NCBI RefSeq assembly: GCF_028993555.1
Contig: NZ_CP118610.1
Coordinates: 1,488,001-1,552,000 of the forward strand
Length of the DNA: 64,000 nt
Source: Ensifer adhaerens
Lineage (GTDB): Bacteria; Pseudomonadota; Alphaproteobacteria; Rhizobiales; Rhizobiaceae
Direction: 5' to 3'
The position numbers were made by a program, and so were the translations under genes. Shown here in pieces: positions 1-9,316 of this stretch; position 1 is the stretch's first letter, and each line of letters starts with the position of its first letter. The notes under the pieces were generated by a model. That model ran no database searches. It was not told the DNA's origin and was given only the letters and a program-made list of their open reading frames with translations.

Positions 1-1622
1 GGACAAGTCGGTACGAGCGCGATGTCGAGTGAACGGATGGCGGTGCGGACATCTTCATCCGGTGCAGGGACGGCGCGGAAAGGATCGGCGCCGATCGCGA
101 CATGTTTCGGGGCGCGGCGATCCATCAGCCACGGAAACGGATTGGTAAAGTCGATGTTGAGGATCGTCTCGAAACGCACGCCGTTTGCCGCCTCATAAGT
201 GCGCATCGCATCGATGGCCACATCCACATTCGTCAGCCAACCGGCCTGAAAATCGAAATCGCTGTAAAGCAGGAAGGACGGCAGCTCGCCGGCATCCGCC
301 AAGGCGTCGAATGCTGGGCGCTGCATTGCATAGACATCACGCAGGCGCTCGGCGCGCAGTGCGAGAATCGGCCGCAGATTGACCGCTCCCATCGTTTTGA
401 GGTTCCGGCTCTCAAGAGGTACATTGTTGACGGCGCCGATCCAGGCACGAGCGCTCTTTTGAACGACGGCCGTGGCTGGCGGCAGCGCTGCGGCCAGAGC
501 AAGAACGGCCACTGTGATCGCACGGGGTTTGGATGCGCTGCCGCTCACTTCGTCGACAGCGATTTTCAGCAGCAAAGGCAGCAGAAAGATAAAGGCCTGG
601 CTGCCAGTGTTCTGGCTTTCGAAAAGAATGCCGGCGAGGACGAAGGCAGCCAGCCAGAGGAACGGCTGGTTGATAACGTCCGCAAGTGCCGACACTGAGG
701 GTCGCCCACCAAGCTGTCGCAAGCACCGGACGAAGGATGGAAGGTGCACTGCGAAAAGCACCAGCGCGAGCAGTCCGGCCGGAACAAGCAGGCCGGCATT
801 GAGCGACGCTGCCTGCAGCAGGCGCGGCAACAGGCTGCCGTCATTGAGGGCGAGCAGCGCCAGTATGTCGTCAATGTAGGCAGACACCACGCCCATCGAA
901 ATCTCGACCAAGCCCAGCACGGCAAAGAACAGCAACGCTGCGGCTATCGCTGATTTTAGAGCGATACGGCCTGCGGCAAACGCCATCAGGCAAAGAACCG
1001 TGCCGGCGACAACGCCCGTGATCTTCACGAAGAAGAGAGAGGCCATCGCCGCTGCAACGACGAACACGAGGACACGGCGGTCGCGAACATGAACCAATGC
1101 CGCTGCCAGCACGTAAAGGAGCTGGCAGACCTGTCGGTTGTAGATGCCGAAGCCGTCGGAGCCGGGATAGGGGTAGAAATCGCCGGTGTTGAACGGCAGC
1201 GCCGAAAAGACCAGGAATGGCAGCAGGAGCGCGTAGGCAAGCCGCGCCGAGCGCCTTTGCACGTCGAAGATGACGAGCGCCATCATCGGCCCGGTGACGA
1301 CAAGCAGACACCAGCTCGCCAGCAACAACGGCTGGCCGTTGGGAAAGGTGCCCTGCAGACCCGTGAACAGGTAATAGCCAAGCGCACCGACCGGCGTGAA
1401 AAAGTCGACGGACGGCACTTGCCCGTCCCGTATGCGATTGGCGGCATCGAGGTAAAGATAGTGATCCCAGAACATCGGGCCGATCGGCTGCGGGATCGTG
1501 ATGGAGAGCAGCAGCGCGAGCACACCAAGAGTGAAAACAAGCAGAAACAGCGGTGAGCGGACGAAAGTGAGGGCCACGCTCACCGGTCGTGCCTGTACAT
1601 CCGGTTCGGTACGGCTATGCAT
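1..1622 (-). CDS. Polytopic membrane protein, GT-C glycosyltransferase-like (partial, C-terminus outside window)
   Basis: An open frame runs from an ATG at 1622 off the left edge, giving about 540 residues with no stop. A GGGGGAG ribosome site lies just upstream of the ATG. The product starts with a short cytoplasmic tail and one strongly hydrophobic segment, then a loop with FWDHYLYLDAANRIRDG and FFTPVGALGYYLF, followed by many further membrane segments and a soluble C-terminal part. A first periplasmic loop with acidic residues after TM1 is the usual layout of GT-C lipid-linked sugar transferases, so I infer that class, but no diagnostic motif proves it. It is divergent from glmU. The tail is missing, so family assignment is weak; the gene itself is secure. 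Confidence 0.72.
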   Translation of the reverse strand, partial: MHSRTEPDVQARPVSVALTFVRSPLFLLVFTLGVLALLLSITIPQPIGPMFWDHYLYLDAANRIRDGQVPSVDFFTPVGALGYYLFTGLQGTFPNGQPLLLASWCLLVVTGPMMALVIFDVQRRSARLAYALLLPFLVFSALPFNTGDFYPYPGSDGFGIYNRQVCQLLYVLAAALVHVRDRRVLVFVVAAAMASLFFVKITGVVAGTVLCLMAFAAGRIALKSAIAAALLFFAVLGLVEISMGVVSAYIDDILALLALNDGSLLPRLLQAASLNAGLLVPAGLLALVLFAVHLPSFVRCLRQLGGRPSVSALADVINQPFLWLAAFVLAGILFESQNTGSQAFIFLLPLLLKIAVDEVSGSASKPRAITVAVLALAAALPPATAVVQKSARAWIGAVNNVPLESRNLKTMGAVNLRPILALRAERLRDVYAMQRPAFDALADAGELPSFLLYSDFDFQAGWLTNVDVAIDAMRTYEAANGVRFETILNIDFTNPFPWLMDRRAPKHVAIGADPFRAVPAPDEDVRTAIRSLDIALVPTC

Positions 1623-1866
1623 CGCTGTTTCGTCTCCCCCTGGGAGCGATGCACCCGCACTGCTTGCTGACACAGGCTCCGCGCCTTCTTATGCCATCAT
1701 CCGGTTTTAAGCCGGTTAATGCGACGTGATTGTGCGAATTATGCTTCTCGCAATATCTTGGAGATACCACAGCACCGAATCGTGCGTGATTTTGTACTTG
1801 AGGCGATTTCGATTTAAGAAATTGCGCAGGAGGCGTCGGCCTCGGGAAAACCAAGGAGAGTATTGT

Positions 1867-3237
1867 ATGGAACGGACGTGCCTGGCCATCATTCTGGCTG
1901 CGGGTGAAAGCACGCGGATGAAGTCGTCCATGTCGAAGGTGCTGCATCCGGTCGCTGGCCGGCCGATGATCGCGCATGTCGTCCAGGCGCTGGCAAGCGC
2001 CTCGATTTCCGATATCGCCCTGGTGGTCGGCCGTGATGCGGAAGCCGTTTCGGCGGCGGCCGATGTCGGCGACGTGTCGGTCTCTTCCTATCTCCAGAAG
2101 GAACGGCTGGGCACGGGTCATGCAGTGCTGGCCGCCCGTGACGCCATCGCCAAGGGCTATGACGATGTTCTCGTCGTCTTCGGCGACACGCCGCTGATCA
2201 CGCCGGAACCGCTCAAGGCCGCACGCGAAGGGCTTGCCGCCGGCAACGACGTGGTGGTGATCGGCTTTGAGGCAGCGGATCCGTCGGGCTATGGCCGCCT
2301 GATCGTCAAGGACGGTGCCTTGCTCGCCATTCGCGAACACAAGGATGCGACCGAAGAGGAGCGCCGCATCACCTATTGCAATGGCGGACTGATGGCGATC
2401 GACGGGCGCAAGGCGCTTGGCCTGCTTGGGCGCATCGGCAACGCCAACGTCAAGGGCGAATATTATCTCACGGATCTCGTCGAGATCGTGCGCGAGATCG
2501 GCGGACGGGCGATCGCGGTCGAGGCGCCCGAGGAGGAGCTGACCGGCTGCAACACACGTGCCGAGCTCGCCTTCATCGAGCGGCTCTGGCAGCAGCGCCG
2601 CCGTCACGCACTCATGTTGTCGGGCGTATCGATGATCGCGCCGGAAACGGTGTTTCTCGCCTGGGATACCGTGCTCGAACAGGATGTGCTGATCGAGCCG
2701 AATGTCGTCTTCGGTCCCGGCGCACGCGTCGAGAGCGGTGCGATCATCCACGCTTTCTCGCATGTCGAGGGCGCGACGGTCCGGGCAGGGGCGACGGTCG
2801 GTCCTTTTGCCCGGCTGCGTCCGGGCGCCGATCTCGGTGAAAAGTCGAAGGTTGGCAATTTCTGCGAGGTCAAGAAGGCGGAGATCGGTGCCGGCGCCAA
2901 GGTTAATCACCTGACCTATATCGGCGACGCCTTTGTCGGCGCGGGTTCGAACATCGGTGCCGGTACGATCACCTGCAATTATGATGGCGTGAACAAGCAT
3001 GAGACCCGGATCGGCGAAAATGCCTTCATCGGGTCGAATTCGTCGCTGGTTGCACCGGTGTCGATCGGTGATGGCGCCCTGGTCGCCTCCGGCAGCGTTA
3101 TTACCGAGGATGTTCCGGCCGATGCCGTTGCCTTCGGTCGCGCGCGCCAGGAGATCAAGCCGGGTCGGGCGCGGCTGTTGCGCGAGCGCTATCAGGCTGT
3201 GAAAGCGGCCAAGAAGGCTGCGAAAGCGGCCGAGTAG
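1867..3237 (+). CDS. glmU: Bifunctional UDP-N-acetylglucosamine pyrophosphorylase / glucosamine-1-phosphate N-acetyltransferase
   Basis: 456 aa cytoplasmic enzyme making UDP-GlcNAc for peptidoglycan and LPS. The N-terminal uridylyltransferase has [18 protein letters not shown] (residues about 10-27), containing the nucleotide-binding Gly, Arg and Lys; a Ser sits where many homologues have Pro before Lys-Val-Leu-His. From about residue 250 the left-handed beta-helix begins, with NHLTYIGD and the hexapeptide repeats [11 protein letters not shown] and [10 protein letters not shown] of the acetyltransferase. The ATG at 1867 is chosen because AAGGAGAG precedes it by 6 bases and the homologous N-terminus starts there; an open extension to 1726 has no such support. 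Length matches the family. glmS follows 251 bp downstream, giving the preceding pathway step. Confidence 0.98.
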   Translation: MERTCLAIILAAGESTRMKSSMSKVLHPVAGRPMIAHVVQALASASISDIALVVGRDAEAVSAAADVGDVSVSSYLQKERLGTGHAVLAARDAIAKGYDDVLVVFGDTPLITPEPLKAAREGLAAGNDVVVIGFEAADPSGYGRLIVKDGALLAIREHKDATEEERRITYCNGGLMAIDGRKALGLLGRIGNANVKGEYYLTDLVEIVREIGGRAIAVEAPEEELTGCNTRAELAFIERLWQQRRRHALMLSGVSMIAPETVFLAWDTVLEQDVLIEPNVVFGPGARVESGAIIHAFSHVEGATVRAGATVGPFARLRPGADLGEKSKVGNFCEVKKAEIGAGAKVNHLTYIGDAFVGAGSNIGAGTITCNYDGVNKHETRIGENAFIGSNSSLVAPVSIGDGALVASGSVITEDVPADAVAFGRARQEIKPGRARLLRERYQAVKAAKKAAKAAE

Positions 3238-3488
3238 ATCTACCGCGCGCCAGGCGCCTTATCGGATGCGTAAAGGTCGCCGTGGCGCTTTGATTGTGGC
3301 CTGTCTTGTTCCTTGAATCGGCTGCGTTTCAAGGAAACTTGCAGAGCGTTAAATACTGAAACCGAAAGTGAAATCGGTGCGGATTGCCTGGCCCGGCAAA
3401 TGCTTTACCAAGGCAGCACCACGGGCGGGACAACTGCCTTTATCGGCTGAGGCGCCGCGACGGGCGCGGGGACAAATCGGAGACGACT

Positions 3489-5315
3489 ATGTGCGGTATT
3501 GTTGGCATCGTTGGCAACCAGCCGGTATCGGAGCGCCTGGTCGATGCGCTGACGCGCCTCGAATACCGCGGCTATGATTCCGCCGGTGTTGCGACCATCA
3601 ATGGCGGCGCGCTGGAGCGCCGGCGCGCCGAAGGCAAGCTCGTCAATCTCGAGATCAAGCTTCGCGAAGAGCCGCTGGCTGGCACCATCGGCATTGCCCA
3701 CACGCGTTGGGCGACCCACGGTGCGCCGACCGAGCGCAACGCCCATCCGCACTTTACCGACGGGGTCGCCGTCGTCCACAACGGCATTATCGAGAACTTC
3801 GCCGAACTGAAGGACGAATTGATCGCCGACGGCGCCAAGTTCCAGACGGACACCGACACCGAGGTCGTCGCGCATCTGCTCTCCAGGTTCCGCCGTGATG
3901 GCCTTGGGCGGCGCGAGGCGATGCATGCGATGCTGACGCGGGTCACCGGAGCCTATGCGCTCGCCGTGCTTTTTGAGGACGATCCGTCGACGATCATGGC
4001 GGCGCGCAACGGTCCGCCGCTGGCAATCGGCCACGGCAGGGGCGAGATGTTCCTCGGCTCCGACGCGATCGCGCTTTCGCCCTTTACCAACGAGATCACC
4101 TACCTGATCGACGGCGACTGGGCGGTGATCGGCGCAAACGGCGTGCATATTTTCGATCTGGAAGGCAATGTCGTCGATCGCCCGAAGCAGATCTCGTCGG
4201 CCGCCGCCTATATGATCGACAAGGGCAATCACCGGCACTTCATGGAAAAGGAGATTTATGAACAGCCGGAGGTGATCGCGCACGCGCTCAGCCACTACAT
4301 CGATTTTGCCGGCAACCGCATCAAGACACTGGCCGACACGATCGACTTTGCCAAGGTTCCGAGCCTGGCGATTTCCGCCTGCGGCACGGCCTATCTCGCC
4401 GGCCTCGTCGGCAAATACTGGTTCGAGCGTTATGCCCGTCTCCCGGTTGAAATCGACGTCGCCTCCGAGTTCCGCTACCGCGAAATTCCGTTGTCACCGC
4501 AGTCGGCAGCGCTGTTCATCTCGCAGTCGGGCGAAACCGCCGACACGCTTGCCTCGCTACGCTACTGCAAGGAGCTGGGTTTGAAGATCGGCGCGGTCGT
4601 CAACACGCGCGAATCGACGATCGCACGCGAGTCCGACGCCGTGTTCCCGATCCTTGCAGGCCCGGAGATCGGGGTCGCCTCCACCAAGGCTTTCACCTGC
4701 CAGCTTGCCGTGCTGGCGTCGCTGGCGATCGGCGCCGGGCGCGCCCGCGGCACTGTGAGCGCAGACGAAGAGCAGGCGCTGGTTCGCTATCTCGCCGAAA
4801 TGCCGCGCATCATGGGCCAGGTCCTGAACGCCATCCAGCCGCAAATCGAGCTTCTGTCGCGCGAGTTGTCGAAGTGCCGCGACGTGCTTTATCTCGGCCG
4901 CGGCACCAGCTTCCCGCTCGCCATGGAAGGCGCACTCAAGCTCAAGGAAATCTCCTACATTCATGCCGAAGGCTATGCCGCCGGCGAGCTGAAGCACGGG
5001 CCGATCGCACTGATCGACGAAAACATGCCGGTCATCGTCATCGCCCCGCATGACCGCTTTTACGAGAAGACGGTTTCCAACATGCAGGAAGTGGCGGCCC
5101 GCGGCGGCCGGATCATTCTGATCACCGACGAGAAGGGCGCTGCCGCCTCAAAACTCGAAACGATGGCGACGATCGTGCTGCCTCACGTCGACGAGGTCAT
5201 CGCACCGATGATCTTCTCGCTGCCGATCCAGTTGCTCGCCTATCACACGGCGGTGTTCATGGGCACCGACGTCGACCAGCCCCGCAACCTCGCCAAGTCG
5301 GTGACCGTCGAATGA
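3489..5315 (+). CDS. glmS: Glutamine-fructose-6-phosphate aminotransferase (isomerizing)
   Basis: 608 aa enzyme that transfers glutamine amide nitrogen to fructose 6-phosphate, the first committed step to amino sugars. The sequence begins MCGIVGIVGNQ, so Cys2, the Ntn glutaminase nucleophile, is exposed when Met1 is removed; this fixes the start at 3489, with GGAG 7 bases upstream. The glutaminase domain includes LEYRGYDSAG and HTRWATHG. Two SIS sugar-isomerase domains follow, one around residues 285-430 (SACGTAYLAG, SQSGETADT) and one around 455-590 (LGRGTSFPLAMEGALKLKE). The C-terminus DQPRNLAKSVTVE is the standard family tail. It overlaps the next gene by 4 bases (ATGA), suggesting translational coupling. 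No glmS ribozyme is seen upstream. Confidence 0.98.
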   Translation: MCGIVGIVGNQPVSERLVDALTRLEYRGYDSAGVATINGGALERRRAEGKLVNLEIKLREEPLAGTIGIAHTRWATHGAPTERNAHPHFTDGVAVVHNGIIENFAELKDELIADGAKFQTDTDTEVVAHLLSRFRRDGLGRREAMHAMLTRVTGAYALAVLFEDDPSTIMAARNGPPLAIGHGRGEMFLGSDAIALSPFTNEITYLIDGDWAVIGANGVHIFDLEGNVVDRPKQISSAAAYMIDKGNHRHFMEKEIYEQPEVIAHALSHYIDFAGNRIKTLADTIDFAKVPSLAISACGTAYLAGLVGKYWFERYARLPVEIDVASEFRYREIPLSPQSAALFISQSGETADTLASLRYCKELGLKIGAVVNTRESTIARESDAVFPILAGPEIGVASTKAFTCQLAVLASLAIGAGRARGTVSADEEQALVRYLAEMPRIMGQVLNAIQPQIELLSRELSKCRDVLYLGRGTSFPLAMEGALKLKEISYIHAEGYAAGELKHGPIALIDENMPVIVIAPHDRFYEKTVSNMQEVAARGGRIILITDEKGAAASKLETMATIVLPHVDEVIAPMIFSLPIQLLAYHTAVFMGTDVDQPRNLAKSVTVE

Positions 5316-5812
5316 TTTACGTCCGGCACGAGCGCCCAGGAGATGAGAAGGCGATCCGCGACGTGACCGCGGCTGCCTTCGAAGGGCATCCCCATAGTGA
5401 TCAAAGCGAGCCCTTCATCATCGAACGCCTGCGCGAAGCCGGTGCGCTGAGCGTCTCGCTGGTTGCCGAGATGGACGATGCGATTGTCGGGCACGTCGCC
5501 TTTTCGCCCGTTACCCTTACGCCGGCAGAAACCGGCTGGTTCGGGCTTGGTCCGGTCTCCGTCAAGCCGGACGTTCAGGCACAGGGCATCGGCAGACAGC
5601 TGATCCTCGAGGGGCTCGAATGGCTGAGGGCAGAAGGGGCTGCCGGCTGCGTCGTCGTCGGCGATCCTGCTTATTATCAAAAGTTCGGCTTCCGCAACGA
5701 ATCGGCTCTTGTATTCCCCGGTTGTGCGCCGCAATATTTCATGGCGCTGGCTCTTACCGGCGCCATGGCTGCGGGCACGGTCGCCTATCATCCGGCCTTT
5801 GCGGTCGAGTGA
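5312..5812 (+). CDS. GNAT family N-acetyltransferase
   Basis: 166 aa, one GNAT domain covering the full length. The acetyl-CoA binding loop is visible as VQAQGIGRQLILEG (about residues 90-103), preceded by the beta-4 strand LGPVSVKPD. The pattern VVVGDPAYYQKFGF is typical of the YhbS/PhnO-like subgroup. Its ATG overlaps the glmS stop by 4 bases, so it is probably translated together with glmS, and the DUF502 gene begins 18 bases after it. The acceptor substrate cannot be read from the sequence; placement after GlmS is only circumstantial evidence for any amino-sugar role. Confidence 0.88.
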   Translation: MIYVRHERPGDEKAIRDVTAAAFEGHPHSDQSEPFIIERLREAGALSVSLVAEMDDAIVGHVAFSPVTLTPAETGWFGLGPVSVKPDVQAQGIGRQLILEGLEWLRAEGAAGCVVVGDPAYYQKFGFRNESALVFPGCAPQYFMALALTGAMAAGTVAYHPAFAVE

Positions 5813-5830
5813 GGTTAAGACGGAAGAAGC

Positions 5831-6520
5831 ATGGCGGAACACTCAAAACGCGGCTATATCGGCACCCGGCTGCGCAACTACTTCCTGACTGGCCTGATCA
5901 TCTGCGCACCGGTGGCGATCACCGTCTGGCTCGTGCGCACGTTCATCGATTGGGCCGACGGTTGGGTGAAGCCGTATCTGCCGAACTTCTACAATCCGGA
6001 CACCTATTCGCCCGTCGCCATTCCCGGCTTCGGGTTGCTCGTTGCCATTTTCGTGATCACGTTCGTCGGCTTCATGACCGCAAACCTCGTCGGGCGGTCG
6101 ATCGTCAATTTCGCCGAGTCGCTGGTCAATCGAACGCCGCTCGTCCGCACGATCTACAAGTCGACGAAACAGATCTTCCAGACCGTGCTGCAGGAGCAGT
6201 CATCGTCCTTCAAGAAGGCTGGACTGATCGAGTATCCGAGCCCGGGCCTCTGGTCGCTCGTGTTCATCGCGACCGACGTTAAAGGCGAAATCGCCTCCAT
6301 ATTCGACGAGCGCGGCATGGACATGGTGGCGGTGTTCCTGCCGCCGACCCCGATCCCGACGGCGGGGTTCCTGCTGTTCGTCCCGCGTGACAAGATCACC
6401 TTCCTAGAAATGAACGCGGAAGATGCTGCCAAGCTGCTGATTTCAGGTGGCCTGGTGACGCCCGACTACAAGCCGCTTGCCAATGCGCCGCTGAAGATCG
6501 GCCAGCAGAAAACTGCGTGA
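5831..6520 (+). CDS. DUF502 family inner-membrane protein
   Basis: 229 aa. Two hydrophobic segments near the N-terminus (about residues 15-35, LTGLIICAPVAITVWLV, and 58-80, IPGFGLLVAIFVITFVGF) are followed by a soluble domain with the conserved blocks NRTPLVRTIYKSTKQI and VFLPPTPIPTAGFLLFVPRD. These are hallmarks of the DUF502 family, widespread in proteobacteria and related to plant COV proteins; the biochemical role is not established. It starts 18 bases after the GNAT gene with an AGAAG-type ribosome site, so glmS, the GNAT gene and this gene look like one operon. It converges with recG. Confidence 0.9.
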   Translation: MAEHSKRGYIGTRLRNYFLTGLIICAPVAITVWLVRTFIDWADGWVKPYLPNFYNPDTYSPVAIPGFGLLVAIFVITFVGFMTANLVGRSIVNFAESLVNRTPLVRTIYKSTKQIFQTVLQEQSSSFKKAGLIEYPSPGLWSLVFIATDVKGEIASIFDERGMDMVAVFLPPTPIPTAGFLLFVPRDKITFLEMNAEDAAKLLISGGLVTPDYKPLANAPLKIGQQKTA

Positions 6521-6572
6521 CGCGTTAAACGCCGCTTGTAACGGAAAACCGTTCAGACTTTTCCGGGAAATG

Positions 6573-8678
6573 CTAGCCGGCCCGCAGGAAGCGGATCGCC
6601 TCGTCGCGCCGGTAGAGGTAGAGCAACGTCCGAAGCGCTTCGCCGCGTTCCGACGTCAGATCCGGGTCGCGCTCGATCACGTAGGCGGCGTCTTTACGGG
6701 CGATTTCCAGGAGATCGCCATGGGCTTCCAGGCTGGCGATGCGGAAGCCCGGCGTGCCCGACTGGCGCGTACCGAGCAACTCGCCTTCGCCGCGCAGCTT
6801 CAGGTCTTCCTCGGCGATCAGGAAGCCGTCCTCGCTGTCGCGCAGTATCGAGAGCCGTGATCGGCCATTCTCGCTGAGCGGTCCCTTGTAGAGCAGGATG
6901 CAGGTCGAAGCCTCGTCGCCGCGCCCGACACGGCCGCGCAACTGATGGAGCTGGGCAAGGCCGAAGCGCTCCGCATGTTCGATCACCATGATCGTCGCAT
7001 CGGGCACGTCGACGCCGACTTCGACGACGGTGGTGGCGACCAGCAAGCGGATCTCGCCATTCTTGAAGGCGAGCATGACGGCGTCCTTCTCGGCCCCATT
7101 CATGCGGCCATGCACGAGGCCGACATTGTTGCCGAAGCGCTTGGCAAGACCTTCGTATCTTTCCTCGGCCGACATGACGTCGACGGCTTCCGACTCCTCG
7201 ACGAGCGGGCAGATCCAGTAGGCCTTCTTGCCTTCGCGAAGGGCGGCGTCCAGCCGATCGACGATATCGCCGGTACGCTCCGTCGGAATCGTCACCGTCT
7301 GGATCGGCTTCCGACCGGCAGGCTTCTCGGTCAGCTTCGAGACATCCATGTCGCCGAAGGCCGCGAGCACCAGCGTGCGCGGGATCGGCGTTGCTGTCAT
7401 GACAAGCATGTGCGGCGAGATCCCCTTGGCGGTGAGGCGCAGGCGCTGGTGAACGCCGAAGCGGTGCTGTTCGTCCACCACCGCCAACGTCAATTCCTTG
7501 TAGTTCACCGTATCCTGGAAAAGTGCGTGCGTGCCGATCACCATCCGTGTCTCGCCGGAGGCGATGCGGTCGAGGATGGCATCGCGTTCCTTGCCCTTGG
7601 TGCGGCCGGTCAGGACGTCGATCGTGATGCCGGCCGGTGCCGCCATTCTGGCAAGGGTTGCATGGTGTTGCCGGGCGAGGATTTCGGTCGGCGCCATCAG
7701 GACCGCCTGGCCGCCGGATTCGACGGCCGCGAGCATCGACATCAGCGCCACCATCGTCTTGCCGGAGCCGACATCGCCTTGCAGCAGCCGCAGCATGCGC
7801 TCGGTGCCTGCCATGTCCTTGAGGATGTCGGCAATGGCCGTGGACTGGCTCGCCGTCAGCGAAAAGGGAAGGGCGCCGATGACGGGCCGGGACAGCGCGC
7901 CGGTGGCGTGGACTGGAATACCTGCGACCTTGCGAAGGCGCTGTCGGACGAGCGCCAATGACAGTTGCCCGGCAAGAAACTCGTCATAGGCCAGGCGGCG
8001 GCGTGCGGGTGCTTGTGGATCGATATCCGTTGCGTCCCGGGGATCATGCAACGCCCGGAAGCTCTCAACCGCACTGGCGAAGCCCTGCTTGGTAAGCAGC
8101 GCATCATCCACCCACTCCGGCATTTCCGGAACGCGGGCGACGGCCGCCTCGATCGACTTGCGCAATGTTCGCGGCGAAAGCCCGGCGGTCAGACCATAGA
8201 CCGGCTCAACCAGCGGCAGGTTTTCCGCCTCGCTTGCCCGTACCGCGTAATCCGGATGAACCATGGAAGGACGGCCGTTGAACCAGTCGACCTTGCCGCT
8301 GACGATTACGGTCTCGTCGACGGGCAGCGACTTTTCCAGCCAGTTGCCCTTGACCCGGAAGTAGGTGAGCGCCAGTTCGCCGGTCTCGTCATGCAGGAAG
8401 ACGCGATAGGGCAGATTGGGTTTGCCGCGCGGCGGCGGCTGGTGCCGATCGACCCGCCCGGTAATCGTCACGATGACCCCTTGCGGCGCATGGGCAATGC
8501 CGGGCTGCTGGCGGCGATCGATCAGCGAATGCGGCGCGTGGAAGACAAGGTCGACGACACGGCAATCCTCGATCGTTTCACGACCGAGCAGCTTGGCATA
8601 GAGCTCGCCGATCTTCGGGCCGATGCCAGGAAGTGTGTCGAGCAATGAGAAGAGCGGGTCGAGCAGGGCGGGACGCAT
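6573..8678 (-). CDS. recG: ATP-dependent DNA helicase RecG
   Basis: 701 aa, the normal RecG length. RecG remodels stalled forks and branch-migrates Holliday junctions. The N-terminal wedge/OB region includes VFLHDETGELALTYFR near residue 95. The SF2 helicase core has Walker A LLQGDVGSGKT near residue 300, a Walker B of the form DEQH (VVDEQHRFGVHQRLRL), motif III TATPIPRTL and motif VI HQLRGRVGRG. The C-terminus carries the TRG-type block with RGEGELLGTRQSGTPGF. It stands alone on the minus strand, convergent with the DUF502 gene, and its upstream side is a long repeat-bearing gap before sdhE. Confidence 0.98.
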   Translation of the reverse strand: MRPALLDPLFSLLDTLPGIGPKIGELYAKLLGRETIEDCRVVDLVFHAPHSLIDRRQQPGIAHAPQGVIVTITGRVDRHQPPPRGKPNLPYRVFLHDETGELALTYFRVKGNWLEKSLPVDETVIVSGKVDWFNGRPSMVHPDYAVRASEAENLPLVEPVYGLTAGLSPRTLRKSIEAAVARVPEMPEWVDDALLTKQGFASAVESFRALHDPRDATDIDPQAPARRRLAYDEFLAGQLSLALVRQRLRKVAGIPVHATGALSRPVIGALPFSLTASQSTAIADILKDMAGTERMLRLLQGDVGSGKTMVALMSMLAAVESGGQAVLMAPTEILARQHHATLARMAAPAGITIDVLTGRTKGKERDAILDRIASGETRMVIGTHALFQDTVNYKELTLAVVDEQHRFGVHQRLRLTAKGISPHMLVMTATPIPRTLVLAAFGDMDVSKLTEKPAGRKPIQTVTIPTERTGDIVDRLDAALREGKKAYWICPLVEESEAVDVMSAEERYEGLAKRFGNNVGLVHGRMNGAEKDAVMLAFKNGEIRLLVATTVVEVGVDVPDATIMVIEHAERFGLAQLHQLRGRVGRGDEASTCILLYKGPLSENGRSRLSILRDSEDGFLIAEEDLKLRGEGELLGTRQSGTPGFRIASLEAHGDLLEIARKDAAYVIERDPDLTSERGEALRTLLYLYRRDEAIRFLRAG

Positions 8679-9006
8679 GGTGATGAAATTGCGATGATAA
8701 ATCGGGCTTTGGCAAGGCTGACAATCACCTATTCAGAGTTTATAGAGCCCAGTGACGACAAACCGTAGCCTAGAGCGTCCCGCTTTCAAGTGGTATCACT
8801 GGAGGCGACAAGGTGCTCTGGAATCAAAGCGCTGGAGCGTCCTTCGCGTGTTCGTCCGAATGCGCGGCGCTCTCCTGCATGTTTCCATTCTCCCTAAGGC
8901 CAATCCGGGTTAGGGACAAAAACATGCAGCAATCTAAAGTGCTACAGCGACTTTCGTGCGCCCTGGCAGACGCGCGGCGCAGTAGCGGCGGCAGGAAGGA
9001 ATTTCC
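8679..9006. repeat. Intergenic region with rhizobial palindromic repeat elements
   Basis: 328 bp between the divergent genes recG and sdhE. The first 80 bases look unremarkable. From about 8772 to 8993 there are several imperfect palindromes: one around 8835-8872 (AGCGTCCTTCGCG and CGCGGCGCT arms); a nested pair at 8876-8928 in which TGCATGTTT pairs with AAACATGCA and, inside it, TCCCTAA with TTAGGGA; and a third around 8940-8988 ending ACGCGCGGCGC. I recognise this layout from repeated intergenic elements of Rhizobiaceae genomes, but copy number cannot be judged from one window. A short open frame at 8813-9010 inside it does not look like protein. Confidence 0.55.
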
Positions 9007-9312
9007 ATGACTGGCATCTCACGCACCAGCGCCGATCTCGATCCGCGGCGACGGCGGATCCTGTTCCGCGCCTGGCATCGCGGCATTCGCGAGATGGATC
9101 TGATCCTCGGGCAGTTTGCCGAGGCCGAGCTTTCGGCCCTTTCCGACGTGGAGCTCGATGAACTCGAGACGATCATGCGCGAAGAGGACAATGACCTCGT
9201 CAGGTGGATAACCGGCGAGCAGCCGGTGCCCGCTCGCTATCAGACGCCGATATTCGAGCGTATTGCCGCCTATCGTCCGGACTTCGACAAGCTCCCCGAA
9301 GGGATGAAATAG
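9007..9312 (+). CDS. sdhE: Succinate dehydrogenase assembly factor SdhE (FAD assembly factor, DUF339)
   Basis: 101 aa. Small helical protein that helps attach FAD covalently to the SdhA flavoprotein subunit. The signature RGIREMD (residues about 25-31) is the RGxxE motif needed for activity in characterised homologues, preceded by RRRILFRAWH. The rest is the five-helix bundle, rich in Glu and Leu, and ends near RIAAYRPDF. The ATG at 9007 follows AGGAAGGAA. mfd begins 4 bases after its stop, so the two are very likely co-transcribed, an arrangement I recall from other alphaproteobacteria. Confidence 0.95.
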   Translation: MTGISRTSADLDPRRRRILFRAWHRGIREMDLILGQFAEAELSALSDVELDELETIMREEDNDLVRWITGEQPVPARYQTPIFERIAAYRPDFDKLPEGMK

Positions 9313-9316
9313 ACCG

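Noticed and set aside
1726..1866. 47-codon N-terminal extension of GlmU
   Set aside because: Extension is Arg/Lys-rich and non-homologous; a clear ribosome site directly precedes the ATG at 1867.
1615..3000. 461-codon minus-strand frame opposite glmU
   Set aside because: Antisense shadow of glmU with no protein-like pattern; the real minus-strand gene here uses another frame and starts at 1622.
3238..3488. Possible glmS ribozyme or riboswitch upstream of glmS
   Set aside because: glmS ribozymes are a Firmicutes feature, and no matching core or cleavage-site context is visible in this 251 bp gap.
8813..9010. 65-codon frame in the recG-sdhE gap
   Set aside because: Lies within palindromic repeat DNA, lacks a ribosome site and has no protein-like conservation pattern.
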